Shown here: one piece after another, positions 1 to 11,129 of the stretch
Position numbering within the stretch: the stretch's first letter is position 1
Layout: the number at the start of each line of letters is the position of its first letter
Assembly: GCF_027244095.1 (NCBI RefSeq)
Contig: NC_069671.1
Span: 2,046,001-2,110,000 of the forward strand
Length of the DNA stretch: 64,000 nt
Direction: 5' to 3'
From: Hemicordylus capensis
Taxonomy: Eukaryota; Chordata; Lepidosauria; Squamata; Cordylidae
The notes under the pieces: model-generated
The model's database searches: none
What the model was told of the DNA's origin: nothing
The model's input: only the letters and a program-made list of their open reading frames with translations
Program-made: the position numbers and the translations under genes

Positions 1-350
1 ACACAAGTCAGGGCCTTCTAATTCCTTCCAAATCCCCTGCAATTTCACGGGAGAAGCTGTGCCCTGGGAATCATTGTCCAGTTCTGATGAGGTTGAGCCC
101 ATGGAGGGATTGCCTAGCTTTAGCAGATATCGGAACAGTCAGAGGTGTAGATAGATAGAGCAAGAAACCAACAGCCGGGGTGCATATTCCTTCAGCTATT
201 GAGAATGCCGAATCAGGTCCCTGGGTAGTCAGAGACAGGTCTTTCAGGACCCTGGACAAGACCCTCAGGGAGCAGATGATCCAGCAAACGCCTGTTCTTT
301 TCCTGAGCCCTCCTGAGGCCTGACTCTCTCTCTGCTCCCTTGCTGAGGAG

Positions 351-593
351 TAAAGCAAAGTTGTGCCGTCGAGTCGGTGTAGACTCCTGGTGACTGCAGA
401 GCCCTGTGGTTGTCTTTGGTAGAATACAGGAGGGGTTGACCGTTGCCATCTCCTGCACAGCATGAGATGATGCCTTTCAGCACCTTCCTATATCGCTGCT
501 GCCCGATATAGGAGTTCTGGAAGATTTACCAGTGGGGATTCGAACCAACAGCCGCCTGCTCTCTAGGCAGGCTACTTCCCCACTGCACCATTA
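351..593 (-). repeat. tRNA-derived SINE with GACTCGACGGCA-type tail
   Basis: Read on the minus strand, a tRNA-like head (B-box-like 'ggttcgaatccc' region) is followed by a body with 'gggcagcagcgatatagg' and a tail ending near 'cgactcgacggcacaa'. The same layout recurs at 12.5, 12.7, 30.4, 33.0, 42.1 and 63.5 kb, which is what shows that it is a dispersed family. It is nearly full length. Confidence 0.7.
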
Positions 594-788
594 GTGGGGA
601 CCTCTAAATGGGAAGCATTAGTATTAATTAGTATTAGTATTAATGCAGTATTAGGATCTGGTCTTGAGCCTAATACTGCATCCCCTCTTGGCTGTCTTTT
701 GCTGGGTGAATCAACTGCACTGGAGCATGGTCTCTGTGTAGCATAAGGCTCATAGAGGTGATAATCTGCCCCCTCTGTCGCATCTGAA

Positions 789-1462
789 AGCCAGCATGGT
801 GTAGTGATTAGAGTGTTGGACTAGGACTGGGAGTGTTAGAGGTTGTTAATTTTTACCCCAGTGGGTAAAACAGCAGAGCACTAAGGAATGGGCACACACT
901 CCAGAGTAGGTAGCAGAGGATGGTTTAGTTGTTGCAGCTATTTAAAGAAGACACATGGAGATCCTTGTAGAGGTAAACACTAAATATTTATTAGTGAAGT
1001 ACACTTGGATAGGAAAGACCTAAGCCTAATCTAAATAACTACATAATGAATAGGTAAGGAGGGAGAGAGATGTTTCCATCTTCTCTCTAGGAGAAAAAGA
1101 AGGATTGTGAGTCAGCACATGAAGTGCGGAAGAGTCAGATCAGGGGGTCATAGAGTAGAGACAGGAAGAACAGTTAGGGAGACCCTTACTCACTGTCTCT
1201 ACTCCCGATGCCCCTGGTGGTCACTAGGATAGTTGGTGCAAAAGGTTGATGCACTGGAAGTCCATCTTCAACAGGGGGAACCTAAGTTCAGATCCCCATT
1301 CAGCCATGAAACTCACTGGGTAACTCTGGGCTAGTCACTTTTCTCTCAGCCGAACCTACCTCACAGGGTTGTTGTGAGGATAGACATACCCATGTACACA
1401 GCTCTGGTTTCCTTGTGGGGGGAGAGTGGGATATAAATGTAAAAATATATGAATAAATCTGT
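789..1462 (+). repeat. Sauria-type tRNA SINE, split by an insertion
   Basis: The A-box region 'gtgtagtgattagagtg' lies at 800-817. The matching remainder (a diverged B-box region, 'ccattcagccatgaaactc', then a tail ending in 'gggatataaatg') resumes at 1274. The gap between the halves is filled by another repeat at 834-1273, so the SINE is the older element. Confidence 0.7.
834..1273. mobile_element. Probable solo LTR (fossil)
   Basis: About 440 bp starting TGTTA and ending CAACA, sitting inside a Sauria SINE and flanked by similar 5-base repeats (gggag / ggggg). A second related copy lies at about 42.3-42.8 kb. The TG...CA ends, short target duplication and length suggest a solo LTR. No internal retroviral region is seen. 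It is younger than the SINE it interrupts. Confidence 0.35.
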
Positions 1463-1699
1463 ATCGGGGCATGAAGTCAGTCTCTGGTTTCCGGGCTCCT
1501 GTATCTTGTCAGGACCCTAGTCCAGGGTTCTGGCAGTCTGCACCACTGGTCCTCCCGACTCAACTGGTCTCTCCACCCCCCACCCCGGTGTCAGTTTTCA
1601 GGATGCTGCTCCTAATCAGGGTCATGACACTCATCTGGCCCTGCTTGGGACAGAAGGTCTTCATTCATTTATTTGCTACATTTACTACAGCAGGAGGGA
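1463..1699. other. Unassigned sequence, no gene seen
   Basis: Single-copy-looking sequence between two SINEs. The open frame starting at 1471 has no recognisable domain and runs into the SINE downstream, so I do not call it. Confidence 0.4.
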
Positions 1700-1990
1700 A
1701 GAGCTGGTCTTGCAGTACTGAGCATGAGTTGTTCTCTTTGCTAAACAGGGTCTACCCTGCTTTGCTTTTGGATGGGTGACTCCATATGTGTGCTATAATA
1801 TATTCCCCCTAGGAGATGGGACTTCAGTGGAAGAGCATCTGCTTTTCATGCAGGTCCGATCCCTGGCATTATCTCCAAGTAAGGCTGGGGAAGACTCCTG
1901 CCTGAAACTTTGGAGAAGTCCCTGCCGGTCAGTGCAGACAATACTGAGCTAGATGGAGCAATGATCTGACTCGGTATAAAGCATTCCGGT
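1700..1990 (+). repeat. 5S-rRNA-headed composite SINE, older copy
   Basis: The 5S-like 'gctaaacagggtctaccctg' is followed by 'ttggatgggtgac', then 'aagagcatctgc' (tRNA-Ala-like) and the body 'actcctgcctgaaactttgg'. The 3' end is diverged. The tRNA-like central module is better preserved here than in most copies. Confidence 0.75.
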
Positions 1991-3102
1991 TTTCCATACT
2001 ACCTTTCTGCAAAGCACTCAGGATGGTTTACAGTTTAGAAAAATGGCTTGCAGTCTGAGAGACATGAGACCAAAGGAAAAAGGAGCAGGGAAGGAAGAGG
2101 CAGGGAGAAAGCAAATTCAGATACTGGCCCTTTCGCACTGTTCCGGAAGGAATGGACACTGTGCGAAACAGTTCTGGCAGTGGACGCTTAACGGAATGGC
2201 CACTGATGGAGGCAGTTAGGTAAGGGGGGAGCCAAATGACCGTTGGTCCCAGCCAAGCAGATGAAGGAGGCCTCATTATCTCATCTCACCCTTTGTGGCA
2301 GCCTCTGAGAGAGGTCATTCTAGCAGGAGGGCAGAGCTGGACTAGTTCAGAGCAACTCCTTTATCCCTGGGAGCTCTCCCAGGTCCTGATTCCAACCAGC
2401 TGATTGAATCTGGCTCTCAGCTGACCACAATCTGTAGCTGCTGTTGCTGTTGCTGCTGCTAGTCCGTCTCCACTGCAGGTAGGCTCCACAGACCTTGACT
2501 AGGTCACCCTGCAGCCAGTCCACAAAGGGCATTTTAGCACAAGTTGTAGAGTGCTGTGACATCACAATACACAACAGGGCAGCATACGATGAATTTGTTG
2601 TAGACTGGAGGAGCCAAGCCTTCTGAAAATCGATAAAACAGTTTGACAAAGGGAGTAGCAGAGGATTAAAAATTGGAAATCTGTTCCGAGGATGTCAACA
2701 ACATATCCCATGGAGAACAATTTTGACACTCTTATTTGCAACACCTATTATTTACACTACCCTCTTCTATCTAACTGAGATGGCTTTTCAAAGGCTGACC
2801 CCTGTATTCAAGGGGATGTTGGCATCAGCTGGCCATCAGTCCAAAAAGAATATAATGAGAACTACTGAAATGTGTATCTGGCCACTAATATAATGCCAAC
2901 ACTGAACATTTATATAGCCCTTTTGAATGTTCAAAGTGCTTCACTGGTGCTATATTTTAAAGACCTTGTGGATTAGTTTTTGCAAAATAAAGTCATACTT
3001 CCTGATGACCTGCCTACAACATTTTGAGAACAAATTTGAGACCAATTTTTCCAAGACAAATTTGAGACCAGCTATGTGGTGTAGGAAATTCCCCACGACC
3101 AG
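1991..3102. other. Unassigned sequence with short repeat fragments
   Basis: No supported exon. It holds a small palindromic patch near 2125-2165 and a probable LINE-tail fragment around 2890-2960 ('atttatatagccc'). The rest is not recognised. Confidence 0.4.
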
Positions 3103-3231
3103 TGTTCCCCCTAACAGGGATTCCCAGATGTTGTTGACTACAACTCCCAGAGTCCCCAGCTGGGATGGCTTTTGCTTGGGGATTCTGGGAGTTGTAGTCA
3201 ACGACATTTGGGAATCCCTGTTAGAGGGAAC
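3103..3231. mobile_element. Palindromic MITE with paired ACTACAACTCCCAG arms
   Basis: The left arm runs from 'gttccccctaacagggattc' through 'gactacaactcccag'; the right arm is its near-perfect reverse complement ending 'ttagagggaac'. Only about 15-20 bp separates the arms. Sister copies lie at 4.6, 7.9, 26.0 and 30.2 kb. Confidence 0.8.
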
Positions 3232-3367
3232 TCTGCCCATGACTATATTTTTTTCTGCGGGTATTCTTCCATTCCTAAAAATATTAGGAAAATTAGGAAG
3301 TTTCAAAATTGTGTTTCATATTTTTCAGGATATTATCCAGGGGTGAGTGCGGGGGAGGGGGGGAGGG

Positions 3368-3544
3368 AGAAGGTCCTGCGCAGGACTCAGGTTCAATCCC
3401 TGCCTGGCAGCATCACCAGGTAGGGTTGGAAAAGACTCCTGCCTGCAACCTTGGAGAAGCCGCTGCCAGTCTGTGCAGACAATACTGAGCTAGATGGACC
3501 AAGGGCCTGACTCAGTATATGGCAGTTTCCCATGTTCCTATGTA
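3368..3544 (+). repeat. Composite SINE, 3' part with tRNA-Ala-like box
   Basis: It starts in the central module and keeps 'caggttcaatccctg', a good tRNA B box that most copies here have lost. It continues through 'gagaagccgctgccagtct' to the 3' end 'gttcctatgta'. The 5S head is absent. Confidence 0.75.
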
Positions 3545-4269
3545 ACTGGGCCCTCCACATAAAAAACTGGTAGCACAGAGGCTTGGCTTGCATGATCCTT
3601 CATCCTCAAATAGGGGAAGGCTTGAGAACTGGGATCAGCCGGCCATGCACGCGTGGGGCCTAGTCCACATTGGGGGCTTTCTTCGGGGGGGGGGGCTTGC
3701 AGTCTCCCCCACATGCTGCCCCTTGCATGCTGTCATAGCTCTGCTGAATGGGTGGACTGAGGCAGGCAAGGAGCCAGGCTGCCTAAGATCAGGGGCAGAA
3801 CGAGAAGGATAATATATAGGAGCAATAAAATAGAAAGCATGTGGAACTGCTATAAACATTAACTTTTCCCAGGCAGTGGACTATAAATCGCAAGTAGCTA
3901 TTTGGATAAAGCACCTGCTATCTTTTGCAAGGAGGGGATCAATCTTCAGAGTCTAAAACGTCAAAGGAGATAAGAGAGCTGACCTTTCGCCCACCTCCTC
4001 CCCCAGCTGAACAGTCTATCAGGAAGGGAGCAACTTCTGTTGGTGAAGCTCTGCGGTGCGGTTTAATATCAACATGATTTGCTAGCAAAAGGACCATCAT
4101 GAGGATGAGTAGAGTGTTTAGAGATATCTCATAACACCTCCCAACTAGAGCCTGATCCAGGAGGGTCATCTCAGTGGAACAGACTGAACCACTCATGGGA
4201 CTCAGCTATGGAGCCCACCACAGGAGGGAATAATTTACCTTGGTGGGATTCTGGGATGCCAGTTAGGGA
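3545..4269. other. Unassigned sequence, no gene seen
   Basis: About 700 bp with no repeat family or exon that I recognise. It contains a G run at 3685-3694. Confidence 0.35.
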
Positions 4270-4577
4270 CATAGGCAGCTGCCTTATACCGAGTCAGACC
4301 CTTCTTCCACCTAACTCAATATTGTCTACCCAGACTGGCAGCAGCTTCTCCAAAGCTGCAGGCAGGAATCTCTCTCAGCCCTCTCTAGAGACACCAAGAA
4401 CAGAACCTGGAACCTTCTGCATGCAGGTATGCAGATACTCTTCCACTGATCTATGGCCCCCACCCTCCTAAGGGGAATCTCTTACTGTGCTCACATGTAG
4501 TCTCCCATTCAAATGCAATCCAGGGTGGACCCTGCTTAGCAAAGGGGGCAATTCATGCTCGCTTCCACAAGACCAGG
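4270..4577 (-). repeat. 5S-headed composite SINE
   Basis: Minus-strand copy: the 3' end comes first ('aggcagctgccttata'), and the 5S-derived 'ccctgcttagc' lies at the far end near 4530. It is nearly full length. Confidence 0.8.
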
Positions 4578-4642
4578 AGACAGCCAACCTGCGGGATCTG
4601 TAGAACATGACCTGATGGGTCACACCTAACATCTCCAGACCG

Positions 4643-4771
4643 TGTTCCCTCTAACTGGGATTCCCAGATGTTGTTGACTGCAACCCCCAGAATCCCCAAG
4701 CAAAAGCCATTGCAGCAGGGGATTCTGGGAGTTGTAGTCAACAACATCTGGGAATCCCTGTTAGAGGGAAC
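4643..4771. mobile_element. Palindromic MITE with paired ACTACAACTCCCAG-like arms
   Basis: The arms 'gttccctctaactgggattc' and the reverse complement ending 'ttagagggaac' enclose a short centre containing 'aagccattgcagca'. The right arm reads 'gggagttgtagtcaacaac', the reverse of the ACTACAACTCCC motif. Confidence 0.8.
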
Positions 4772-6007
4772 ACGACTCCTGACCCTCCCCAGATCACCTT
4801 GAGACCCCAGAAGCAGAGATCGCCATGAGTTCAATCCAAAGCCTGGGACAGGTTGGCACAGCACAGAGCTCAAAGATGGGGCCTTCCATCTTGGAGCCCC
4901 ACATGGGAAAAAGAATCGCGAACCCAGGTAGCCCCCAGATCAGGACCCTAGAAAGGACAGGGAAAGAGGGACAGCTACAAAATCTTTCACTTGCTGCCTG
5001 GAGACACCTTTTCTGATTCGCTCCTTTTCTCTACACTCCAGCCATAGTTAGCTGCTGGACAGCTTCTGCACTAGTAGGAAAGGGTCCAGGCGGAAGGTGC
5101 AAGAATATCTGGGGTTACCCATGGCACCCAACTGGAGGATCCTGACTGCCTGACACAGGCCATTTAGAAGAAAGCACCTTTTGCCCTCCCAGCAACCCTG
5201 CCTTTGGCGAAACAGACAGATGTGTCAATGAAACCCAGCCTTGATCAATTCTCAGATGGAAAGTTTAACCATCGCACCTGGTCTCAATCAATATTTAGCT
5301 TCTGCTCTGATGCGGCTTAATCCTCCCATCCACCCACACCCTTCCTCCCAGCCCATTCCCCCGAACATAGGACATTCCTGCTTAGATCCACAGTCATGTG
5401 GGACCAGGCTGCCAGTGCCTATGGGGTAATTAAAACAGAGAGGAAGATCTCAGCCCTCCAGCTCCGTTTGCGAAGCCTGATGAGGCACCTCCGAGATTTG
5501 CTTCGCTCTTTTCTCACAAGAATGCGGGAAAGCAGTGGAACGCTGTTGATGAGCGTTTCCCCAGGTCAAGGAAAATCTCCGAGAACTTTCATCTGTCTCT
5601 TGGAAAAAGAGAATACCAGGAAGAAAAAGAAAAAGAAAAGAGCCCCCCCCCGACCCCAGATAGAAACTAACGGGTAGATCGGTGGCCCAGAAATCATCAA
5701 AAATTAAAGCAGTACAAGAGAGATTTGCTGGGAAGTTTGTTTTCTTTGATGGGGAAATTTTGGAGCTCATAAAAATGGGCATGGAAAAGAGATGGAGAGG
5801 AAACATGCGTGCCCCATACAAGGGGTACTTACTTACCACTCTAGTGAGGTGCTGACAACCTCCACATGGCCTTACTCTAGGGAGGCAGAGAGGGACTGGA
5901 AGGTCACACAATATCACAAGGCAGAACGACTAAGTAAGTACGCACAAATTACCATTGCATGCCATCTATTCAATAAAACTACATACGGTTAACTAAAACT
6001 ACATAGG
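4772..6007. other. Unassigned single-copy sequence
   Basis: No dispersed repeat recognised over about 1.2 kb. The stretch 5450-5600 is free of repeats and could be a conserved non-coding element, but sequence alone cannot show that. An A-rich run lies at 5610-5640. Confidence 0.35.
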
Positions 6008-6303
6008 AGAGCTGGTCTTGTGGTAGCATGCATGAATTGTCCCCTTTGCTAAGCAGGGTCTGCCCTGGTTTGCATTTGGATGGGAGACTACATGTCTGAG
6101 CACTGTAAGATATTCCCCTTAGGGGATGGGGCCGCTCTGGGAAAAGCAGGAGGTTCCACATTCCCTCCCTGGCAGCATCTCCAAGATAGAGGAGAGAGAG
6201 AGAGAGACTCCTGCGTGCCGCCTTTGAGAAGCTGCTGCCGGTCTTTGCAGACAATACTGAACTAGATGATGGACCAGAAATCAGTATAAGGCAGCTTCCT
6301 ATG
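6008..6303 (+). repeat. 5S-headed composite SINE
   Basis: The 5S module 'tgctaagcagggtctgccct' with 'ggatgggagac' lies at 6049-6090. The body follows to 'aggcagcttcctatg'. An (AG)n expansion occurs inside the body near 6190-6206. Confidence 0.85.
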
Positions 6304-7080
6304 CATGAATTCTGAATTACCACTGCTTTGTCAAGTCTCATATCCAGATCATTCCATGTCAAATGCTGTCAAATATTAACTGTCAGGTGCTGGGAATAAA
6401 ATGTCACACAGAGTATTGAATATGCAGTGAATATCTGTCCAAGCATTCACAGACTAGCGGGAGAATACTAAATATCAGCATTGACAGGATTTGGGGAGAC
6501 CAGTTTATTCCAGTTCTGGATCAAATCCATCCTGAAATAGAGCTCTCAGCCGAAAGAGAGGCAATGCACAACAGCAGGCGGAAAACCCGCTAGCTAATGC
6601 ACACTGAACCAGCCACTCCATAGCCCGCCCTGACTGTCATCCAAGAGAATGTGGAGGTTAGACCTCGGAGAGTCCCTGGTGGCATCAGCTGTCAGTGGCC
6701 AGCCGCAAAGAATCTCTGCTCTGTTGCTCACAATTTCTGCCTGGGATTGTCTCATCACCGTGGTGGAAACCAGCTCAAGCTGTGACTGACTTGTTCTCAG
6801 CCACCAACTACTTGCATATGGACAGGGTGAGTCGATTCAACAGTCACTGGCCAACACCCAGAGCAATGAACCGCCGGTGGAAAGGACAGGTTCCTGCAAA
6901 ACTGGTCGGGAGCTCTGTCAGACAGTGGAGGCAATGGGTGTTTGTGTTTGTGTGTGTGTGTGTGTGTGTGTGGATTGAAAGGGCCTTCAGAAGGGGCGAA
7001 GTGCATCTGCTGGGTCCCACATATTAGGTTCCTGAAACAGAAATGGGGGCAATGGAGAGGCAAACCACTTTTCAAGAGAA
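6304..7080. other. Unassigned sequence with a TG microsatellite
   Basis: No exon or dispersed repeat that I can support outside the dinucleotide run at 6941-6972. Confidence 0.35.
6941..6972. repeat. (TG)n microsatellite
   Basis: An uninterrupted TG tract of more than 20 bases, preceded by an imperfect TTTG run. Confidence 0.9.
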
Positions 7081-7588
7081 GAGCTGGTCTTGTGGAAGCA
7101 AGCACGACTTGTCCCCTTAGCTAAGCAGGGTCCACCCCGGTTGCAGATGAATGGGAGACTAGATGTGTGAGCACTGGAAGAGATTCCCCTCAGGGGATTG
7201 ATCCGCTCTGGGAAGAGCAGAATGTTGTTGTTGTTGTTGTTATTATTATTATTATTATTATTATTAATTCGATTTCTATACCGCCCTTCCAAAAATGGCT
7301 CAGGGCAGTTTACAAAGAGAAACAAAACAAATAAGATGGCTCCCTGTCCCCAAAGGGCTCACATTCTAAAAAGAAACATAAGACACACACCAGCAACAGT
7401 CACTGGAAGTACTGTGCTGGGGGTGGTTCCAAGTTCCCTCCCTGGCAGCATCTCCAACGAGATAGGGCTGGGAGATAGACTCCTGCCTGCAACCTTGGAG
7501 AAGCCGCTGCCAATCTGTGAAGACAATCCTGAGTTTGATGGACCAAGGGTGGTCTGACTCAGTATTTGGCAGCTTCCTATGTTCCTAT
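7081..7588 (+). repeat. 5S-headed composite SINE split by an insertion
   Basis: The 5' part ends at 'gggaagagcagaatg' (7221) and the element resumes at 'gtggttccaagttccctcc' (7428). The two parts together make one full-length copy. Confidence 0.85.
7222..7427 (-). repeat. LINE 3'-tail repeat with TTG/TTA microsatellite
   Basis: Read on the minus strand it ends with the family tail 'ccgccctgagccattttt' followed by (AAT)n/(AAC)n. The same element is on the plus strand at 47.0 and 57.3 kb. It is inserted in the composite SINE at 7081-7588. I assign it to the CR1/L2 group from its tail; the exact family is uncertain. Confidence 0.65.
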
Positions 7589-7895
7589 GAGGGCGCATGT
7601 CCCTCTGCCTGCTCTGGAGCCACCGTCATCAGGGTCATCCTGGCAGTGACTTTGACAGCAGGTCCAGGGCAGAAGAGGAGTCCGTCTGCTTCGGACCAGA
7701 TCCCAGCGCCTGATGACACCCCACTGGAAGGGACCAGCAGTGCCAGGGCAGCCAGAGCTGACCACAAGGGAATCCTGGAGCTCTGGGAACCTGGTATGCC
7801 TAGATGGGGACCCTGCCCCCTTCCCTCAAGCTCCCCCCTCGCTCCTGGGAGGCAGAAGGAGCAGAAGGCACAAACCTGGCTGCCCGGGGACCCAT
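7589..7895. other. Unassigned sequence, no gene seen
   Basis: Open frames cross it on both strands, but none has a recognisable domain. Confidence 0.35.
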
Positions 7896-8022
7896 GTTCC
7901 CTGTAACAGCCGTTCCCAGCTGCTGTTGACTACACCTCCCACAATCCCCAGCCAAATGTCATTGCAGCTGGGAATGATGGGAGTTGTAGTCAACAACATC
8001 TGTAATACCTGTTACAGGGAAC
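7896..8022. mobile_element. Palindromic MITE with ACTACA-type arms
   Basis: The left arm begins 'gttccctgtaacag' and the right arm ends 'gttacagggaac'; the centre contains 'aaatgtcattgcagctg'. It is more diverged than the 4.6 kb copy ('actacacctcccac'). Confidence 0.75.
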
Positions 8023-8867
8023 ACTGCTGGGGACTCCCTCAACATGGGTCTCCTCGGGAGGAGGGGTAAACCTGCCAGAATGTCTCCTTGGGAGGAGGGT
8101 TGCTTTAGGAGTCCAGGAAGGGAGAGGAGGGAGTGGGGGGAGGGAGAGAGAGACCCACAAATCATGGCCCTTGGTACCACTCAGGGGACAAAGACTCATC
8201 ATTATTTTTGGCACTGTCAGTGTCTGCCCTGCTAGAGATTTTTTTTTTTTTTAAGGTGACTGTATTGTTGCACTTACAGCTCTCTGTGATTTTGCTCCTT
8301 CTTTATCCCTTCTCCCAAATGATTAGGGTGAAATTGGCATCATTTTCGCACAGAGGAAAGGGTTGGGGTGACAATGAAGAAATGGCTGTCCTCTCTCCGT
8401 GGAGTAATCTTGGGAGGGCATTCCTGCCAGTTACTATTGACATTCCTCTGACAACAGTGATAAAATTCTAGAGTAGCTTTTGTGTTTTTGAAACCTCTAA
8501 AAGCTTTTAAGATACCATGGCAAATTGGGCCGCTGCAGGCCCGATGGTCAGGACAATAAAACATGCGAACACATGGCATGTGGAAAGGCCTGCAATATTT
8601 CCCCCTCCTTTTCATCTCTCAGGGTGTAGAGTAGACCTTGTTCAAAAACCACCATGAGCATTGATCTCCACCGTATGGTACTGGAGACCACCCCACCTGG
8701 CTCATGTACGACTTGCTATTCAGCACAACATATTTGCTATTTTAGCATAACTCGGTTTGCTGTTTAGCACAACACAGGGAAATACAGCATTTTCCACCCT
8801 CCAAGACAAATGGCCTACATTTCACATGATATTTTGCCCTATACGCACACCCACACCCAAGGTTGTA
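8023..8867. other. Unassigned sequence, no gene seen
   Basis: No repeat family or exon recognised. Contains a poly-T run at 8241-8252. Confidence 0.35.
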
Positions 8868-9025
8868 CAGTATTTTATTTCATTTTAGTGTTCAGTTTTT
8901 ATACTGCCTTTCCTAAAGCATCCCAAAGTGGTTTACAAGAGTAAAAATCCAATAAAATTCCATAAAAGTCATGTATAAAACCTTGAAATCAGTTAAACAA
9001 TAAAAAACCATAGGAAGTATAAGAA
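8868..9025 (-). repeat. LINE (CR1/L2-type) 3' tail fragment
   Basis: On the plus strand, 'tttatactgcctttcc' is followed by 'gtggtttacaagag' and an A-rich stretch with repeated AATAAAA. This is the reverse complement of a typical L2-type tail. Confidence 0.5.
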
Positions 9026-9106
9026 GTCTGGGGTAGTAGTCTGCACGCATCCTGAGGAGGAGGAAGAGAAGGAAGAGGAGGAGGAGAAGCTATTGAAATG
9101 TGACAC

Positions 9107-9275
9107 CACATTTCCAGTAGAGGTTAGAGCGTTGGGCTAGGACCAGGGAAGACCTGAGTTCCAATCCCCACTCAGCCATGAAACTCACTGGGTGACTCTG
9201 GGCCAGTCACGTTTCTCGCAGCCCAACCTACCTCGAAGGGTTGTTGTGAGGATAAACGTAACCATGTACACTAAT
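9107..9275 (+). repeat. Sauria-type tRNA SINE
   Basis: Contains 'gaggttagagcgttgg', 'cctgagttccaatcccc' (B box), 'actgggtgactctgggcc' and 'gggttgttgtgaggataaa'. The first bases of the head are missing. Confidence 0.8.
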
Positions 9276-9287
9276 AACAAAACAACA

Positions 9288-9395
9288 ACAACAAAATTCA
9301 GCCATCCCAGGTCCTTGGGAAGGACTCAGAGTCTGGATAAAACAAACCAGTCAATAACACTTGTCTGACTGTGTAAACAAGAAATAATACTTTCC
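9288..9395 (+). repeat. R4/Dong-like LINE 3' end
   Basis: 'ccttgggaaggactcagag' is followed by 'ctggataaaacaaaccag' and 'gtaaacaagaaataat'. It matches the reverse complement of the element at 22.5-22.8 kb, which carries the coding part used for the family call. Confidence 0.55.
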
Positions 9396-10135
9396 AGCTG
9401 CAACTGGGCTCTTTTCCACCCATCAAACCGGCAGTGGGGGTGGGGGTGGTGGGCGGGGGTGGGTGGGCATCACCTTTTCGTGTTTGATGTTTTCATTGCT
9501 TTTATGTCAGACAGCCACACTGGGAGCCTGACGGGCTGAAGCACAGGGCGATAAAACCCAAACGCTTATTATAAAATAAACAATGGTTTTGCCATCTTCT
9601 GGAAATGGTAGGAAACAGGGTTAATGAGGGAGATCAGTAAGAATCCTGAGATCTAAGTTCCTGGTGCTAGGAAAAGCTGGTGCCTTTTCTCCCTGCTTTG
9701 TACTTGGGGAACAATGTGAGGCAAAGAACAAAAGGAAGGAGAAGTGGCCGCCACAGAGAGAGAGAGAGAGAGAAAAGGGATGAATCAGAGACGAGATGGA
9801 ACAGGGACGGGAGGCAGATGGTGTCTGTGGACCAGGGATGTCAAACCCTCAGAAAGGGAGAGGAAGACATCAGGAGCGAAGGAGCGAGGCTGAGATGAAT
9901 GAGGCTTCCAATCGGCAGCGGTGATTAAAAGTGCAGATGTGGTGAGTGAAGTACTAATATGGGTCCTCAGCGCCGGCGTAAATTAAAATGGCTCATTTGA
10001 AGTCCCTTGGCATGATGCGTCTGGACCAGCCGGCCTCCCCTTGCTGTTCTGCAGCATGGCGGGCACTGAGAGCACCGACGTTTCCACTTGCAGAGGCTTT
10101 CCTGTTGTTGTTGTTGTTGCAAGAACGGGCGAATG
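9396..10135. other. Unassigned sequence, no gene seen
   Basis: Contains a GGGGT-rich patch at 9430-9470, an (AG)n run near 9757-9774 and a short (TTG)n at 10103-10119. No exon supported. Confidence 0.35.
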
Positions 10136-10580
10136 CAGGGGCGTAGCGATCCTTGGTGGGACAAATCTCCCTGGGCCCCTGAGAAGGTGTGTACTGGCTC
10201 TCCCTCTCCTGCCTCCATGACTCACTGGCATGCTGTTAGCTGTGGATAGGAGGATTCGCCTTGGCTTCAGTGAGTTCTTTCTGGGAGGGGGAGGAGTATC
10301 AGGCAGCATCCCTCCTTCCTCTTCTTCCTGACTGGCTGGCTAGTGAAGGGCAAGAAGGATAAGACAGGTAAGTAAAGGAGGAGCTCCCTCCTCACATCTT
10401 GTCCCAGGAGGTCTTGTCGTCTCGGCTTCAAGTGAGTTCTTTCTAGGAGGGGGAGGAGTGTCATGAAGCATCCCCCCTCCTTCTGATGACTGGCTGGCTA
10501 GTCAAGAGAAAGAAGAATAAATCAGGTGGGTAGAGGACGAGGTCCATCCTTGTCCCAGGGCCCACCTTGCTATGCCCCTG
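10136..10580. mobile_element. hAT-like non-autonomous element with internal duplication
   Basis: The ends are inverted: CAGGGGCGTA at 10136 and TATGCCCCTG at 10571-10580. The flanking 8-mers ggcgaatg and agcgaata match at 6 of 8 positions, fitting an old 8-bp hAT target duplication. Inside, 'gagttctttctgggaggggg' and its neighbourhood occur twice (about 10270 and 10433). No transposase coding is seen. Confidence 0.65.
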
Positions 10581-11129
10581 AGCGAATACCTAGAAGGCTT
10601 CTACTGGCTGACTTTCTTACAGGTCTCACTCAGTAATCATGTTTCCGGAATTGGGCAAAATTTATTCATTTTATTGCAAGCATTTTTTACCCCACACCGC
10701 TGCTGATGAGACTGCCAGAGCAGGCTGACATTTTGTTTCAGTGAAATTCCAGCTTTCAGAGAAATTTGCCACTGGCCCCACTAAGCATTGAGCTCCTGAG
10801 CAGGGTTCCTCTGGAGTGGAGGTGTCACAGAATGCCCCTGGGGCCTTCTGTATATAAAGCATGTTCTCTGCATCTGCACTATGGCTCCTCCATTAAGTAA
10901 ATAGGCTTTTGGAGGGCGGGGGGAATGGTTATTTTTCAACCAACCCAGTCGCCCAGCCTGAAGGATGACTGAAGCATGAGAAGGCAGGGTCATCTTGATT
11001 CTTTGGACAAAACTGTGAAAAATGTCTTCAGGTGTTTCTATGCTGTGCAGAAGAGCTGTGTCAGGAAGCTGAGCTATGGGTAGTGGTCACTAGGGTGTAC
11101 AAGTCCAAAGCTGGGACTGGGAGTGCCAG
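10581..11129. other. Unassigned sequence, no gene seen
   Basis: No repeat or exon recognised; it leads into the tandem array that follows. Confidence 0.35.

Noticed and set aside
6049-6090. 5S rRNA gene
   Set aside because: Only the internal 5S promoter region is similar, repeated in about thirty copies with a SINE body behind it; not a functional 5S gene.
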